Source: an uncultured Spartobacteria bacterium
GTDB taxonomy: Bacteria; Verrucomicrobiota; Verrucomicrobiia; Chthoniobacterales; Terrimicrobiaceae
Direction of reading: 5' to 3'
Assembly: GCA_937919825.1 (NCBI GenBank)
Contig: CALFPA010000015.1
Location: 1 to 44,138, forward strand
DNA length: 44,138 nt
Position numbers and translations under genes: made by a program. The notes under the pieces were generated by a model. It saw nothing but the letters and a program-made list of their open reading frames with translations, was not told where the DNA came from and did not search any database. Positions within the stretch are counted from its first letter, which is position 1. Each line of letters opens with the position of its first letter. Positions 7,215 through 13,630 of this stretch are shown here, in pieces.

Positions 7215-7523
7215 ATGAGTCGAGACATGCCATTCAATTTCGATCGGGAAGCTCTTGCGGATTTTTGCCGCCCCCGCGGCATTCGAAAATTGAGTTTGTT
7301 CGGTTCCGCGCTTCGCGATGATTTTCGCCCCGGCGAAAGCGATTTTGATGTTTTGGCTGAATTCGAACCCGGCGCTTTAAGGGGCATTGGATTGGATTTT
7401 TTCTCTTATGGTCCCGACCTAGAGAAAATTCTGGGAGGCAAGGTAGACTTTTGCTCCAAGCTCAACCGATATATTAGACCAATCGTGGAGAAAGAATGCC
7501 TTCTGCTTTATGAGCAAGTTTGA
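7215..7523 (+). CDS. mntA: MNT-type minimal nucleotidyltransferase (MntA antitoxin)
   Basis: 102 residues with the minimal nucleotidyltransferase signature: LSLFGSALRDDF, then ESDFDVL, giving Gly30-Ser31 and Asp43/Asp45 as catalytic residues. MntA-family proteins inactivate the HEPN toxin HepT by transferring AMP to its tyrosine. The HEPN gene follows with a 14-base overlap, so the pair is an MntA/HepT type VII toxin-antitoxin module. An ATG four codons downstream is an alternative start. Confidence 0.88.
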   Translation: MSRDMPFNFDREALADFCRPRGIRKLSLFGSALRDDFRPGESDFDVLAEFEPGALRGIGLDFFSYGPDLEKILGGKVDFCSKLNRYIRPIVEKECLLLYEQV

Positions 7524-7842
7524 TCCTGCTGTCACCCTGCCGCAAACTATTGAATTTATTAAAGAAGCTCAAGCATTGCTCGCTGGGCTTACTATGGAGC
7601 AACTGTTAGCGGACCCTATCAAATTGCGGGCCTTCGAACGGGTGCTGGAGCTTGTCGGAGAGTCGGTTAAAAGAGTTCCTCAGGATTTTCGCGATGAGCA
7701 CTCGCAAATACCCTGGAAAAAAATTGCGGGCATGAGGGATGTCATTAGCCATGCCTACGAGGATTTGGCTTACGAAGTTCTTTGGGATGCTGTTGAGATG
7801 CATTTTCCTAAACTTCTTACAGATCTAAAACAACTTTTATGA
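7510..7842 (+). CDS. hepT: HEPN ribonuclease toxin (HepT, DUF86)
   Basis: 110 residues, all helical in character. The HEPN active motif Rx4HxY is complete: Arg76, His81 and Tyr83 in MRDVISHAYEDL. In characterised pairs the Arg/His cut RNA and the Tyr is AMPylated by MntA. The start overlaps the mntA stop by 14 bases and the stop shares ATGA with the next small gene, so expression is coupled on both sides. Confidence 0.9.
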   Translation: MSKFDPAVTLPQTIEFIKEAQALLAGLTMEQLLADPIKLRAFERVLELVGESVKRVPQDFRDEHSQIPWKKIAGMRDVISHAYEDLAYEVLWDAVEMHFPKLLTDLKQLL

Positions 7843-8024
7843 GTCCTTGTGGCAAATATCCTGTCTACAAAGATATTGCTCGATTTGAGTATAGTCGCTT
7901 GCTATGGAAAAATCCCGCCGCGAGTCAACGACTTCTTGCCCACCGGAGCAACCCTAAGCATCCCCACGAGCAACGATTTCTTGCGAACCAAAGACAGCTG
8001 TTAAACTTCTTCCCGGCCCAATGA
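7839..8024 (+). CDS. Uncharacterised 61-residue protein in the TA chain
   Basis: The gene is framed by ATGA overlaps on both sides (with hepT and with the next MNT gene), which favours real translation. Residues 29-53 (QRLLAHRSNPKHPHEQRFLA) resemble residues 32-55 of the 94-residue product at 9904-10188 (QRLLAW, HPYMQRFL), and the two stretches are also similar as DNA over about 70 bases. No family is recognised. It may be an accessory component or a fragment of a once longer gene that came with the nucleotidyltransferases. Confidence 0.5.
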   Translation: MSPCGKYPVYKDIARFEYSRLLWKNPAASQRLLAHRSNPKHPHEQRFLANQRQLLNFFPAQ

Positions 8025-8317
8025 GAATCACACCCTTCGAACGACGAAGCATCCGCGAGAGCGCCCGCAGGCATTTCGGGGAAGATTGCGCCGCTTATTT
8101 GTTCGGTTCACGAACGCGGGACGATTGGCGTGGCGGAGACATTGATCTTCTCATCGAGACGGAATCCAATGCACCCGTTGAATATGCAAAGAAACTTGCC
8201 TTCCGCAGCGATCTGAAGTCTCGGATCGGCGATCAAAAAATCGATGTGCTTTTCACCCGACCAGGCGATAACCGCCCGATCATCCTCGAGGCCAAGAGTG
8301 AAATGGTAAGACTATGA
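8021..8317 (+). CDS. MNT-type nucleotidyltransferase (second copy)
   Basis: 98 residues with a textbook motif: YLFGSRTRDDWRGGDIDLLI, giving Gly29-Ser30-Arg31 and Asp40/Asp42. The sequence differs from the MntA at 7215, so it is a separate module. It overlaps its neighbours by ATGA at both ends. The downstream partner, expected to be a HEPN-like helical protein, seems truncated (8314-8499), so this antitoxin-type enzyme may now be an orphan. A relic of a close relative lies at 6384-6441. Confidence 0.88.
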   Translation: MRITPFERRSIRESARRHFGEDCAAYLFGSRTRDDWRGGDIDLLIETESNAPVEYAKKLAFRSDLKSRIGDQKIDVLFTRPGDNRPIILEAKSEMVRL

Positions 8318-8499
8318 TTTCCCTCATCCGAAAAAAGTGGGAAGCGGCTCTCGACGAATGCGATTCGCACATTCTTCGGATTCAGCATGCCATAGACCAT
8401 CTGGCAGATAAACTCCCTCTTTCAATTTCCATGGAGACGACTGGATCGATATTCAAAGATTCGATACCGCACACGGTTGCCCGCATCTGGACATATTAG
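8314..8499 (+). pseudogene. Truncated or frameshifted partner of the MNT gene
   Basis: The frame opens in ATGA overlap with the MNT gene and encodes ECDSHILRIQHAIDHLADKL near its start, the helical CxxHxxR pattern of the partner proteins that follow such MNT genes. These are normally well over 100 residues, but this frame stops after 61. After about residue 40 the sequence loses that character, while another frame (8412-8627) takes up a different coding pattern. The junction near 8431-8440 is therefore a frameshift or a recombination joint. Confidence 0.45.
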
Positions 8500-8627
8500 G
8501 AAAAAAAGGCGGACTGCTCCAAAAAATATGGTATGATGACCTCAGTTCAAAACAAGTTTTCTCGTTGGCTATTATCACATTCAAATCCAACCATGACCAA
8601 ATCAAAGAACAATTTCTCGCCCACTGA
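8412..8627 (+). pseudogene. Frame without start codon, TA-like fragment
   Basis: An open stretch reading GDDWIDIQRFDTAHGCPHLD, ILGKKGGLLQKIWYDD and on to EQFLAH before TGA. The FDTAHGxPHxD pattern recalls a small family found with toxin-antitoxin genes (DUF7718-like, from memory). There is no ATG, GTG or TTG near its beginning; a TAA lies just upstream at 8409. It could only be made by a frameshift from 8314-8499 or be a relic. Its end overlaps the start of the 71-residue gene at 8593, the usual arrangement of toxin and partner. Confidence 0.35.
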
Positions 8628-8808
8628 AGATTCCAACAAGCTTGCTGGGTTCATTCCGTTTCTTGTCGCCAATCCTACGGTCGAAGAGCTCGACCAGTGG
8701 ATCATAGCCATGGGCGGCAGGGAGCTGACCCCAAAAGAAGCCAAAGAGTGGAATCGGAAAGTGCACTGGAGTCCGGTTCCCGGAGAAAAAATGCCGCTCG
8801 AAACATGA
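8593..8808 (+). CDS. Uncharacterised 71-residue protein
   Basis: Encodes a small soluble protein (PFLVANPTVEELDQWIIAMG, LTPKEAKEWNRKVHW). The ATG at 8593 is preferred over one at 8533 because it fits the overlap with the upstream frame 8412-8627, whose stop lies at 8625-8627. No family is recognised. Position directly after a TA-like fragment suggests an antitoxin or DNA-binding partner, but this is inference only. Confidence 0.45.
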   Translation: MTKSKNNFSPTEDSNKLAGFIPFLVANPTVEELDQWIIAMGGRELTPKEAKEWNRKVHWSPVPGEKMPLET

Positions 8809-8854
8809 TATTTCGGAATAAACAAAAGAACTGACATTTTTCTCTGATCTTAAA

Positions 8855-8956
8855 ATGAGGCTTGATTCCCAAAAAATTCAAACCGTGCGGACTGCGGTGG
8901 AGACGATTGTTGGCAACGGTTCCGAAATCCGGGTTTTTGGTTTGGGGAGATTATGA
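8855..8956 (+). pseudogene. Relic of a nucleotidyltransferase N-terminus
   Basis: Thirty-three codons from ATG to TGA read like the N-terminal helix and first strand of an MNT protein (IQTVRTAVETIVGNG, then EIRVFGLG where the family has VRLFGSR). The frame then stops, and the catalytic GSR and DxD residues are absent. This would be the third MNT-derived sequence in the insert besides the two intact copies. The match is short, so confidence is modest. Confidence 0.4.
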
Positions 8957-8959
8957 ATT

Positions 8960-9166
8960 GTGTTTTCCTGTGAAGGATCTTTACGCAAATCAGATTTCGC
9001 ACAGCAGGGCGGATTTGATAGCGGCTTACCAGGTTCGCCAAGAACGGATCGCGAATTACTGATGACTATGAAACAAATGCTGCTGGATATGAGATTCCAA
9101 CCCATCACAGAGGAGATGCGAAACCGCTTGATCGCTGCAGGACTTTATGGAATTCCTAAAGAATGA
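8960..9166 (+). CDS. Small open frame of unknown function
   Basis: A 68-codon frame whose stop overlaps the next gene as ATGA. Only the last 34 residues, from an ATG at 9062 (MKQMLLDMRFQPITEEMRNR, then LIAAGLYGIPKE), look protein-like; the first half is low in typical features and lies over another open frame. It may be a short gene starting at 9062 or the tail of a decayed one. The ATGA overlap is the main support for translation. Confidence 0.3.
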   Translation: MFSCEGSLRKSDFAQQGGFDSGLPGSPRTDRELLMTMKQMLLDMRFQPITEEMRNRLIAAGLYGIPKE

Positions 9167-9363
9167 CTTTAGAACCTTTGCACCCCATCCAACTGCAGCG
9201 CTTCCGGGAAATGACATTTGCCGAAAAGTGGGCTGTTGCCAAGGGGCTTTGGAAAATCGCTTGGGAAGCCAGGGTTAGGGCCATGCGCAGATTACACCCC
9301 CATCTTTCTGACGAAGAATGCCGCCAACTGGCAGCCAGAGAAATCGCCCGTGCAAGAACCTGA
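9163..9363 (+). CDS. Small partner protein of a nucleotidyltransferase gene
   Basis: 66 residues with the pattern EMTFAEKWAVAKGLWKIAWE, then RLHPHLSDEECRQLAAREI. Small proteins with this RarHPxxSxEExxR ending commonly precede nucleotidyltransferase-fold genes in many bacteria. It starts in ATGA overlap with the frame upstream and overlaps the nucleotidyltransferase by 14 bases, so the two are translationally coupled. Function is unknown; an antitoxin-like role is a guess from layout. Confidence 0.6.
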   Translation: MTLEPLHPIQLQRFREMTFAEKWAVAKGLWKIAWEARVRAMRRLHPHLSDEECRQLAAREIARART

Positions 9364-9907
9364 CCTGATTTCCCTCTTCGTTCGACCTCTTGAAAAAGCC
9401 AGAATGCGCTATCTGGTAGCAGGTTCTGTAGGTGCCATGCATTACAGCGAACCGCGGCTCACGCTGGATGTGGACATTCCAATTCTGGTCATGCCCAAAG
9501 AAATTCAGACATTGACATCCCTTTTTCCAGACCCCGAATATTATTGTCCGCCCGCCGACCTCATCGCTTCTGAAATCGCCAGAGACTGCCGAGGGCACTT
9601 CAATGTCATCCACATCCCCACCGGCCTCAAAGCCGACTTCTACCCCGGAAACCGGGACGCCACTCTGTCTTGGGGGTGGAGGCACAAACTCATCGAACAA
9701 ACCTCAGAGGGGCCAATCAACATCGCTTCCCCAGAATACATTATCCTGTGGAAGTTGATTTTTTACAAAGAAGGCCGCAGCGAAAAACACCTCCGCGACA
9801 TCCAAAGAATGCTTGAAACCCAGACTGAGTTGAAGAACATCAAGGAGCTCGAGGAGTTCATCAGAGACCATTCCCTGAATGACATCTGGAAAGGCTTTGC
9901 AAAATGA
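9350..9907 (+). CDS. Nucleotidyltransferase-fold protein (DUF6036/AbiEii-like)
   Basis: 185 residues from a GTG at 9350. The start is chosen because the preceding 44 in-frame codons overlap the upstream gene out of phase and look non-coding. MRYLVAGSVGAMHYSEPRLT followed by LDVDI is the nucleotidyltransferase entry motif (gGxA, then the acidic pair in strand 3), as in AbiEii-like and DUF6036 proteins. The C-terminus is helical (EYIILWKLIFYKEGRSEKHL). The Ser in place of the usual Gly in the GG motif is slightly unusual. Coupled to the small genes on both sides. Confidence 0.65.
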   Translation: MQEPDLISLFVRPLEKARMRYLVAGSVGAMHYSEPRLTLDVDIPILVMPKEIQTLTSLFPDPEYYCPPADLIASEIARDCRGHFNVIHIPTGLKADFYPGNRDATLSWGWRHKLIEQTSEGPINIASPEYIILWKLIFYKEGRSEKHLRDIQRMLETQTELKNIKELEEFIRDHSLNDIWKGFAK

Positions 9908-10188
9908 AAGCCGTCATTCTCGCCAGCGGAGTCTCGAGGCCTCGCAAACCGGAAAAATCGAGTATGGGATTCGCTGAAAATTTTGAAGTTTTGCAGATTA
10001 GGCAACGACTTCTTGCCTGGAACAACCGTGAGCATCCCTACATGCAACGATTTCTCACGAGCCAGAAACTGATCGAAGGAGTTCCTGTTCAGCAAATAAA
10101 TGATTATGAGTTTGATAAAACATTTCGAAAACGAAACCTCAGCCTGCGGGCCGTTACAAGGAAATCTCCTAGTCCCCTGATGCATTAA
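9904..10188 (+). CDS. Uncharacterised 94-residue protein at the end of the TA chain
   Basis: Starts in ATGA overlap with the nucleotidyltransferase. Residues 32-55 (RQRLLAWNNREHPYMQRFLT) share a motif with the 61-residue protein at 7839-8024, also as DNA, so a related element follows two different nucleotidyltransferase modules. The N-terminus (MKAVILASGVSRPRKPEKSS) recalls the start of a nucleotidyltransferase but is too short for one. No function can be assigned. Confidence 0.45.
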   Translation: MKAVILASGVSRPRKPEKSSMGFAENFEVLQIRQRLLAWNNREHPYMQRFLTSQKLIEGVPVQQINDYEFDKTFRKRNLSLRAVTRKSPSPLMH

Positions 10189-10268
10189 ATGAAATAATAA
10201 GACGATAAACTAATTATTGTAAATAATTTATATATAAAACTAAAACTTAATTTAAATTCAAATAATCC
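10189..10268 (+). other. A+T-rich leader before the sugar-modification operon
   Basis: Eighty bases of almost pure A/T with TATATATAA-like runs separate the TA insert from the FkbM gene. This is the only non-overlapping gap before five closely spaced genes and is the likely promoter region, but no clear -35/-10 pair or sigma-28 box is visible, and no Shine-Dalgarno precedes ATG 10269. Confidence 0.4.
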
Positions 10269-10952
10269 ATGCTTCCTAACCTTGCTCCTTATCTCCAAGC
10301 TCAATTTTTTCAGTGCATAAAAAACCTTGGATTCAATCCTCAACACATTGTCGATGTCGGAGCGAATCGGGGAACTTGGACGCGTAATGCATTCCAGTAT
10401 TTTCCGGATGCTTATTTCTCGATGTTTGAGCCTCAAGCTTATCTATCGGCGAGTTTCTCCGATTTACTCAAAAATCCAAAAATTAAGTTCTATGCCAAGG
10501 GAGCTGGCCCGTGCTCGGGAATGATGAATCTCACCACATCCGACCGGAACGATAGTTTCAGTTTTTCATTTTCCAAGGAAGAGGCGCAGGCTCGAGGAAG
10601 AACACAAGTTAAAGCCCCAGTTGTTGCGCTTGATGAGTTTATGCCATCATTGGCCCTGCCTACACCCGATCTTGTCAAAATTGATGCAGAGGGTTGGGAT
10701 TTGGAGGTTCTAAAAGGTGCTAAGAACACTATTGGCAATGCGCAAGTAGTTTTATTAGAGGCTGCAGTTATGTCCAAAGCCTTCAAGAATACGGTGGATA
10801 AAACAACTGGAGCTATGGCTGAATTAGGATTCAGTGTTTTTGATATCACGGATCTTAACCGAACGCAAAAACACAACGCCCTCTGGCTTATAGAATTGGC
10901 TTTCGTAAAAACTGACGGGCTGCTGGATTGCAAGGTGGATTCGTTTGCGTGA
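10269..10952 (+). CDS. FkbM-family SAM-dependent methyltransferase
   Basis: 227 residues. Residues 28-35 are the SAM-binding motif VDVGANRG; the family's second block, LVKIDAEGWDLEVLKGA, is near residue 137. FkbM proteins O-methylate sugars and polyketides. It opens the sugar-modification cluster (WbqC-like, sulfotransferase, aminotransferase, glycosyltransferase) and lies between flagellin genes, so methylation of a flagellin glycan is the simplest role. The A+T-rich composition matches the next two genes and differs from the housekeeping part of the window. Confidence 0.9.
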   Translation: MLPNLAPYLQAQFFQCIKNLGFNPQHIVDVGANRGTWTRNAFQYFPDAYFSMFEPQAYLSASFSDLLKNPKIKFYAKGAGPCSGMMNLTTSDRNDSFSFSFSKEEAQARGRTQVKAPVVALDEFMPSLALPTPDLVKIDAEGWDLEVLKGAKNTIGNAQVVLLEAAVMSKAFKNTVDKTTGAMAELGFSVFDITDLNRTQKHNALWLIELAFVKTDGLLDCKVDSFA

Positions 10953-11010
10953 TTGCATTATCGATTTGTTATGTTCATTTCCGCCTGAATTTTGGTAGCG
11001 GTGCACTCCG

Positions 11011-11700
11011 ATGAAAATCGCCATCATGCAACCTTATTTCCTGCCATATATAGGCTATTTTCAGCTCATGGCAGCAGTGGATGTTTTTGTCATTTTGGAT
11101 GAGGTCAATTTCATAAAAGGTGGTTGGATCAACCGAAATCGAATTTGGAATGGCAGGGAAGCGATGTGGTTGACATTGCCGCTGGTCGGCGCGAGTTCGA
11201 ACAAACTGATCAGTCAGGTGCAAATTCAAAACGATAATGGCTGGAAGCGAAAAATGCTTCAAACTGTGAGTCAAAGTTATGCCAAAGCACCGGAGGCGAA
11301 ACAAACTGTTGCCTTTTTTTCGAGAATCTTGTCCTACTCAAATGGCGATTTAGTCTCTTGCATCACAAAATCCCTTTGTGAACTACAAAGCCTCTTGCAT
11401 TTACCTTGTAGAATCATTCCTACAAGCAAAGGGTTGTCCAAAACCGACAGCACTGGAGTTGACCGAGTAATTGATATTTGCAGAAATCTTGGCGCTGATG
11501 AATATTGGAACCTACCAGGAGGAAAAGATTTATATCTAGTTGATGATTTCAATGCTCATGATATCTCTCTCAAGTTTTTAGAATGCCAAATGCCTTCCTT
11601 GGGAGTGGCATTGTCAGGAACCGAAAAATTGTCGATCCTTCACCTCATGATGAATTTGCCAATCGAAGAGTTGCAAAAAGTAATAGCTTGTTGCCGATGA
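11011..11700 (+). CDS. WbqC-like protein
   Basis: 229 residues with the family opening MKIAIMQPYFLPYIGYFQLM, then DEVNFIKGGWINRNRI. WbqC proteins occur in O-antigen and flagellar sugar clusters and are thought to act in aminosugar N-acylation, though the chemistry is not firmly established. The stop overlaps the sulfotransferase start as ATGA, and an aminotransferase follows, so a role on an amino sugar fits the context. Confidence 0.88.
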   Translation: MKIAIMQPYFLPYIGYFQLMAAVDVFVILDEVNFIKGGWINRNRIWNGREAMWLTLPLVGASSNKLISQVQIQNDNGWKRKMLQTVSQSYAKAPEAKQTVAFFSRILSYSNGDLVSCITKSLCELQSLLHLPCRIIPTSKGLSKTDSTGVDRVIDICRNLGADEYWNLPGGKDLYLVDDFNAHDISLKFLECQMPSLGVALSGTEKLSILHLMMNLPIEELQKVIACCR

Positions 11701-12509
11701 GAAGAATCGCTCTTCATGGCGCCCCGCGATCCGGGACAACTTGGCTTGGTGAAATTATCAATAGCTCACCACATGTTGTCTATAAATTTCAGCCACTCTT
11801 TTCTTATAGTCTTAAAAACTTTCTTGGAACCAACTCCTCAACTCAACGAGTCGATGAATTTTTTAAACTCCTGATACAAAGCAATGATCCATTTTGCGAT
11901 CAATCAGAAACCCGGCAGAGCGGTGAGTTGCCTCATTTCAACAAAGTTGCAGACCCATCTATTGTTGCCTACAAAGAAGTTCGCTATCACAATATTCTGC
12001 ATAACTTGGCCAGAACAGACCCTTCGCTCAAATTCATCTTTTTGATCCGAGACCCCGCTGAAGTCTTGGCATCTTGGTATCATGCGCCCAGGGAGTTTCG
12101 CAGAGATCTTGGATGGAACTTTATAGACGAGTGGCGGTATGCCCTGAAGAAAAATCAAAATCTGCCTGAAAATTATTTTGGTTTTGAAAAATGGAAAGAA
12201 AGCGCTCTTATATTTCTTGAATTGCAATCAACAATACCTCAAAGAGTTAAAGTTCTGCATTACGCAGAGTTCAGGAGAAATCTTTGCTCCCAGACCCAAA
12301 ATCTCTTTGATTTTATGGATATTGCTCTTGGGCAACAAACGCTTGATTTTCTGGATGCATCAACAAATAAGGATGCCAAATCGGAATATGGTGTTTATCG
12401 GATTCAAACAAGCCGGTCAAATTTTTTGAGAGAAAATTTCCCCTCCGTCTGGAAAGAAATACATAATGAACTCAAGGGGACTCCACTGGAGAGATTTCTA
12501 AAACCATGA
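11697..12509 (+). CDS. Sulfotransferase (PAPS-dependent)
   Basis: 270 residues from the ATG at 11697, which overlaps the WbqC-like stop as ATGA; a longer in-frame opening to 11583 lies over WbqC coding sequence and is not used. Residues 7-16 (HGAPRSGTTW) are the 5'-phosphosulfate loop for PAPS, and FLIRDPAEVLASWYH near residue 115 is the 3'-phosphate-binding block. The enzyme would sulfate a sugar or protein hydroxyl. It overlaps the aminotransferase gene by ATGA. Sulfation of a flagellin glycan is inferred from the location. Confidence 0.88.
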   Translation: MRRIALHGAPRSGTTWLGEIINSSPHVVYKFQPLFSYSLKNFLGTNSSTQRVDEFFKLLIQSNDPFCDQSETRQSGELPHFNKVADPSIVAYKEVRYHNILHNLARTDPSLKFIFLIRDPAEVLASWYHAPREFRRDLGWNFIDEWRYALKKNQNLPENYFGFEKWKESALIFLELQSTIPQRVKVLHYAEFRRNLCSQTQNLFDFMDIALGQQTLDFLDASTNKDAKSEYGVYRIQTSRSNFLRENFPSVWKEIHNELKGTPLERFLKP

Positions 12510-13630
12510 TGACCTCAAATCCGATTTATGTTGGCAGTCCCAATATTGGCAATCGAGCGGCATTTATAAATCGAGTCACTGAAATTCTTGATAATAGAAG
12601 GTTTTCTAACAATGGTCCTCTGGTTCAACATTTTGAAAAACGAATCGCCGAATTTCTCGGTGTCAATCACTGCGTGGCGATGTGCAATGCGACGGTGGCT
12701 TTGGAAATCGCGAGCCGGGCGTTGAATTTGCACGGCGAGGTTATCGTGCCAAGCTACACCTTTGTGGCAACGGCACACGCCTTGCAATGGCAGGAAATCA
12801 CGCCGGTTTTTTGCGATATGGATCCGGCGACGCACAACATCGATCCGGCCAAGATCGAGAGACTCATTACGCCTAAAACGACAGGAATTCTCGGCGTTCA
12901 CGTATGGGGGAGGGGCTGCGACACGGAAGCAATCGACGAGATTGCGTCGCGTCGAAACCTGAAGGTCATGTATGACGCCTCGCACGGCTTCGCGTGTTCG
13001 AAGGGCGGAAAAATGCTGGGAACTTTTGGCGAATGCGAGGTCTTCAGCTTCCATGCCACGAAGTTCCTGAATTGCTTTGAGGGCGGCGCGGTGGTGACGA
13101 ACAATGACGAATTGGCCGAAAAAATGCGGCTCATGCGGAATTTTGGGTTCCAAGGATTCGACAATGTCATTTATCTCGGAGTGAACGGCAAGATGAGCGA
13201 GGTGCACGCAGCCATGGGACTTACGAATTTGGAGGCGGTTGAAGAAATCATCACGGTGAACCGCCGCAACTATGAGTCGTATCGTGCCGGATTGGCCGAT
13301 GTGCCGGGAATTTCCGTGATCGACTATGATCCCGCCGAGCGGAATAATTATCAATATGTTGTGATCGAGGTGAATTCCGAATCCTGCCCTCGCAATCGCG
13401 ATGAAATCGTGGAGGCTCTCCATGCGGAAAACATTATTGCCAGAAAATACTTCTGGCCCGGTTGCCACAAAATGGAGCCTTACAGGTCGCTACAGCCAAA
13501 TGCAGGATTGCTTCTGAAAGAAACCGAGAAAATCTCGTCAAGGGTTATCGTTTTACCAACTGGTCAAACGGTTGAAGTTGAAACAGTCAACTTAATATGT
13601 AATCTCATTCGCCGGTTTTTAAAAAATTGA
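12506..13630 (+). CDS. DegT/DnrJ/EryC1-family sugar aminotransferase
   Basis: 374 residues. PLP-dependent: Lys186 (SFHATKFLNCFEGGA) is the Schiff-base lysine and Asp157 (MYDASHGF) binds the pyridine nitrogen. These enzymes aminate 4-keto (or 3-keto) nucleotide-6-deoxyhexoses to give donors for surface glycans. Partner enzymes that make the keto sugar are not in the window. The middle of the gene (about 12650-13470) is G+C-rich while both ends are A+T-rich, so the gene looks mosaic. It overlaps both neighbours by four bases. Confidence 0.92.
   Translation: MMTSNPIYVGSPNIGNRAAFINRVTEILDNRRFSNNGPLVQHFEKRIAEFLGVNHCVAMCNATVALEIASRALNLHGEVIVPSYTFVATAHALQWQEITPVFCDMDPATHNIDPAKIERLITPKTTGILGVHVWGRGCDTEAIDEIASRRNLKVMYDASHGFACSKGGKMLGTFGECEVFSFHATKFLNCFEGGAVVTNNDELAEKMRLMRNFGFQGFDNVIYLGVNGKMSEVHAAMGLTNLEAVEEIITVNRRNYESYRAGLADVPGISVIDYDPAERNNYQYVVIEVNSESCPRNRDEIVEALHAENIIARKYFWPGCHKMEPYRSLQPNAGLLLKETEKISSRVIVLPTGQTVEVETVNLICNLIRRFLKN

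Noticed and set aside
6350-10190. The toxin-antitoxin chain as integron cassettes
   Set aside because: No attC-like inverted repeats with GTT cores separate the genes, and most genes overlap each other.
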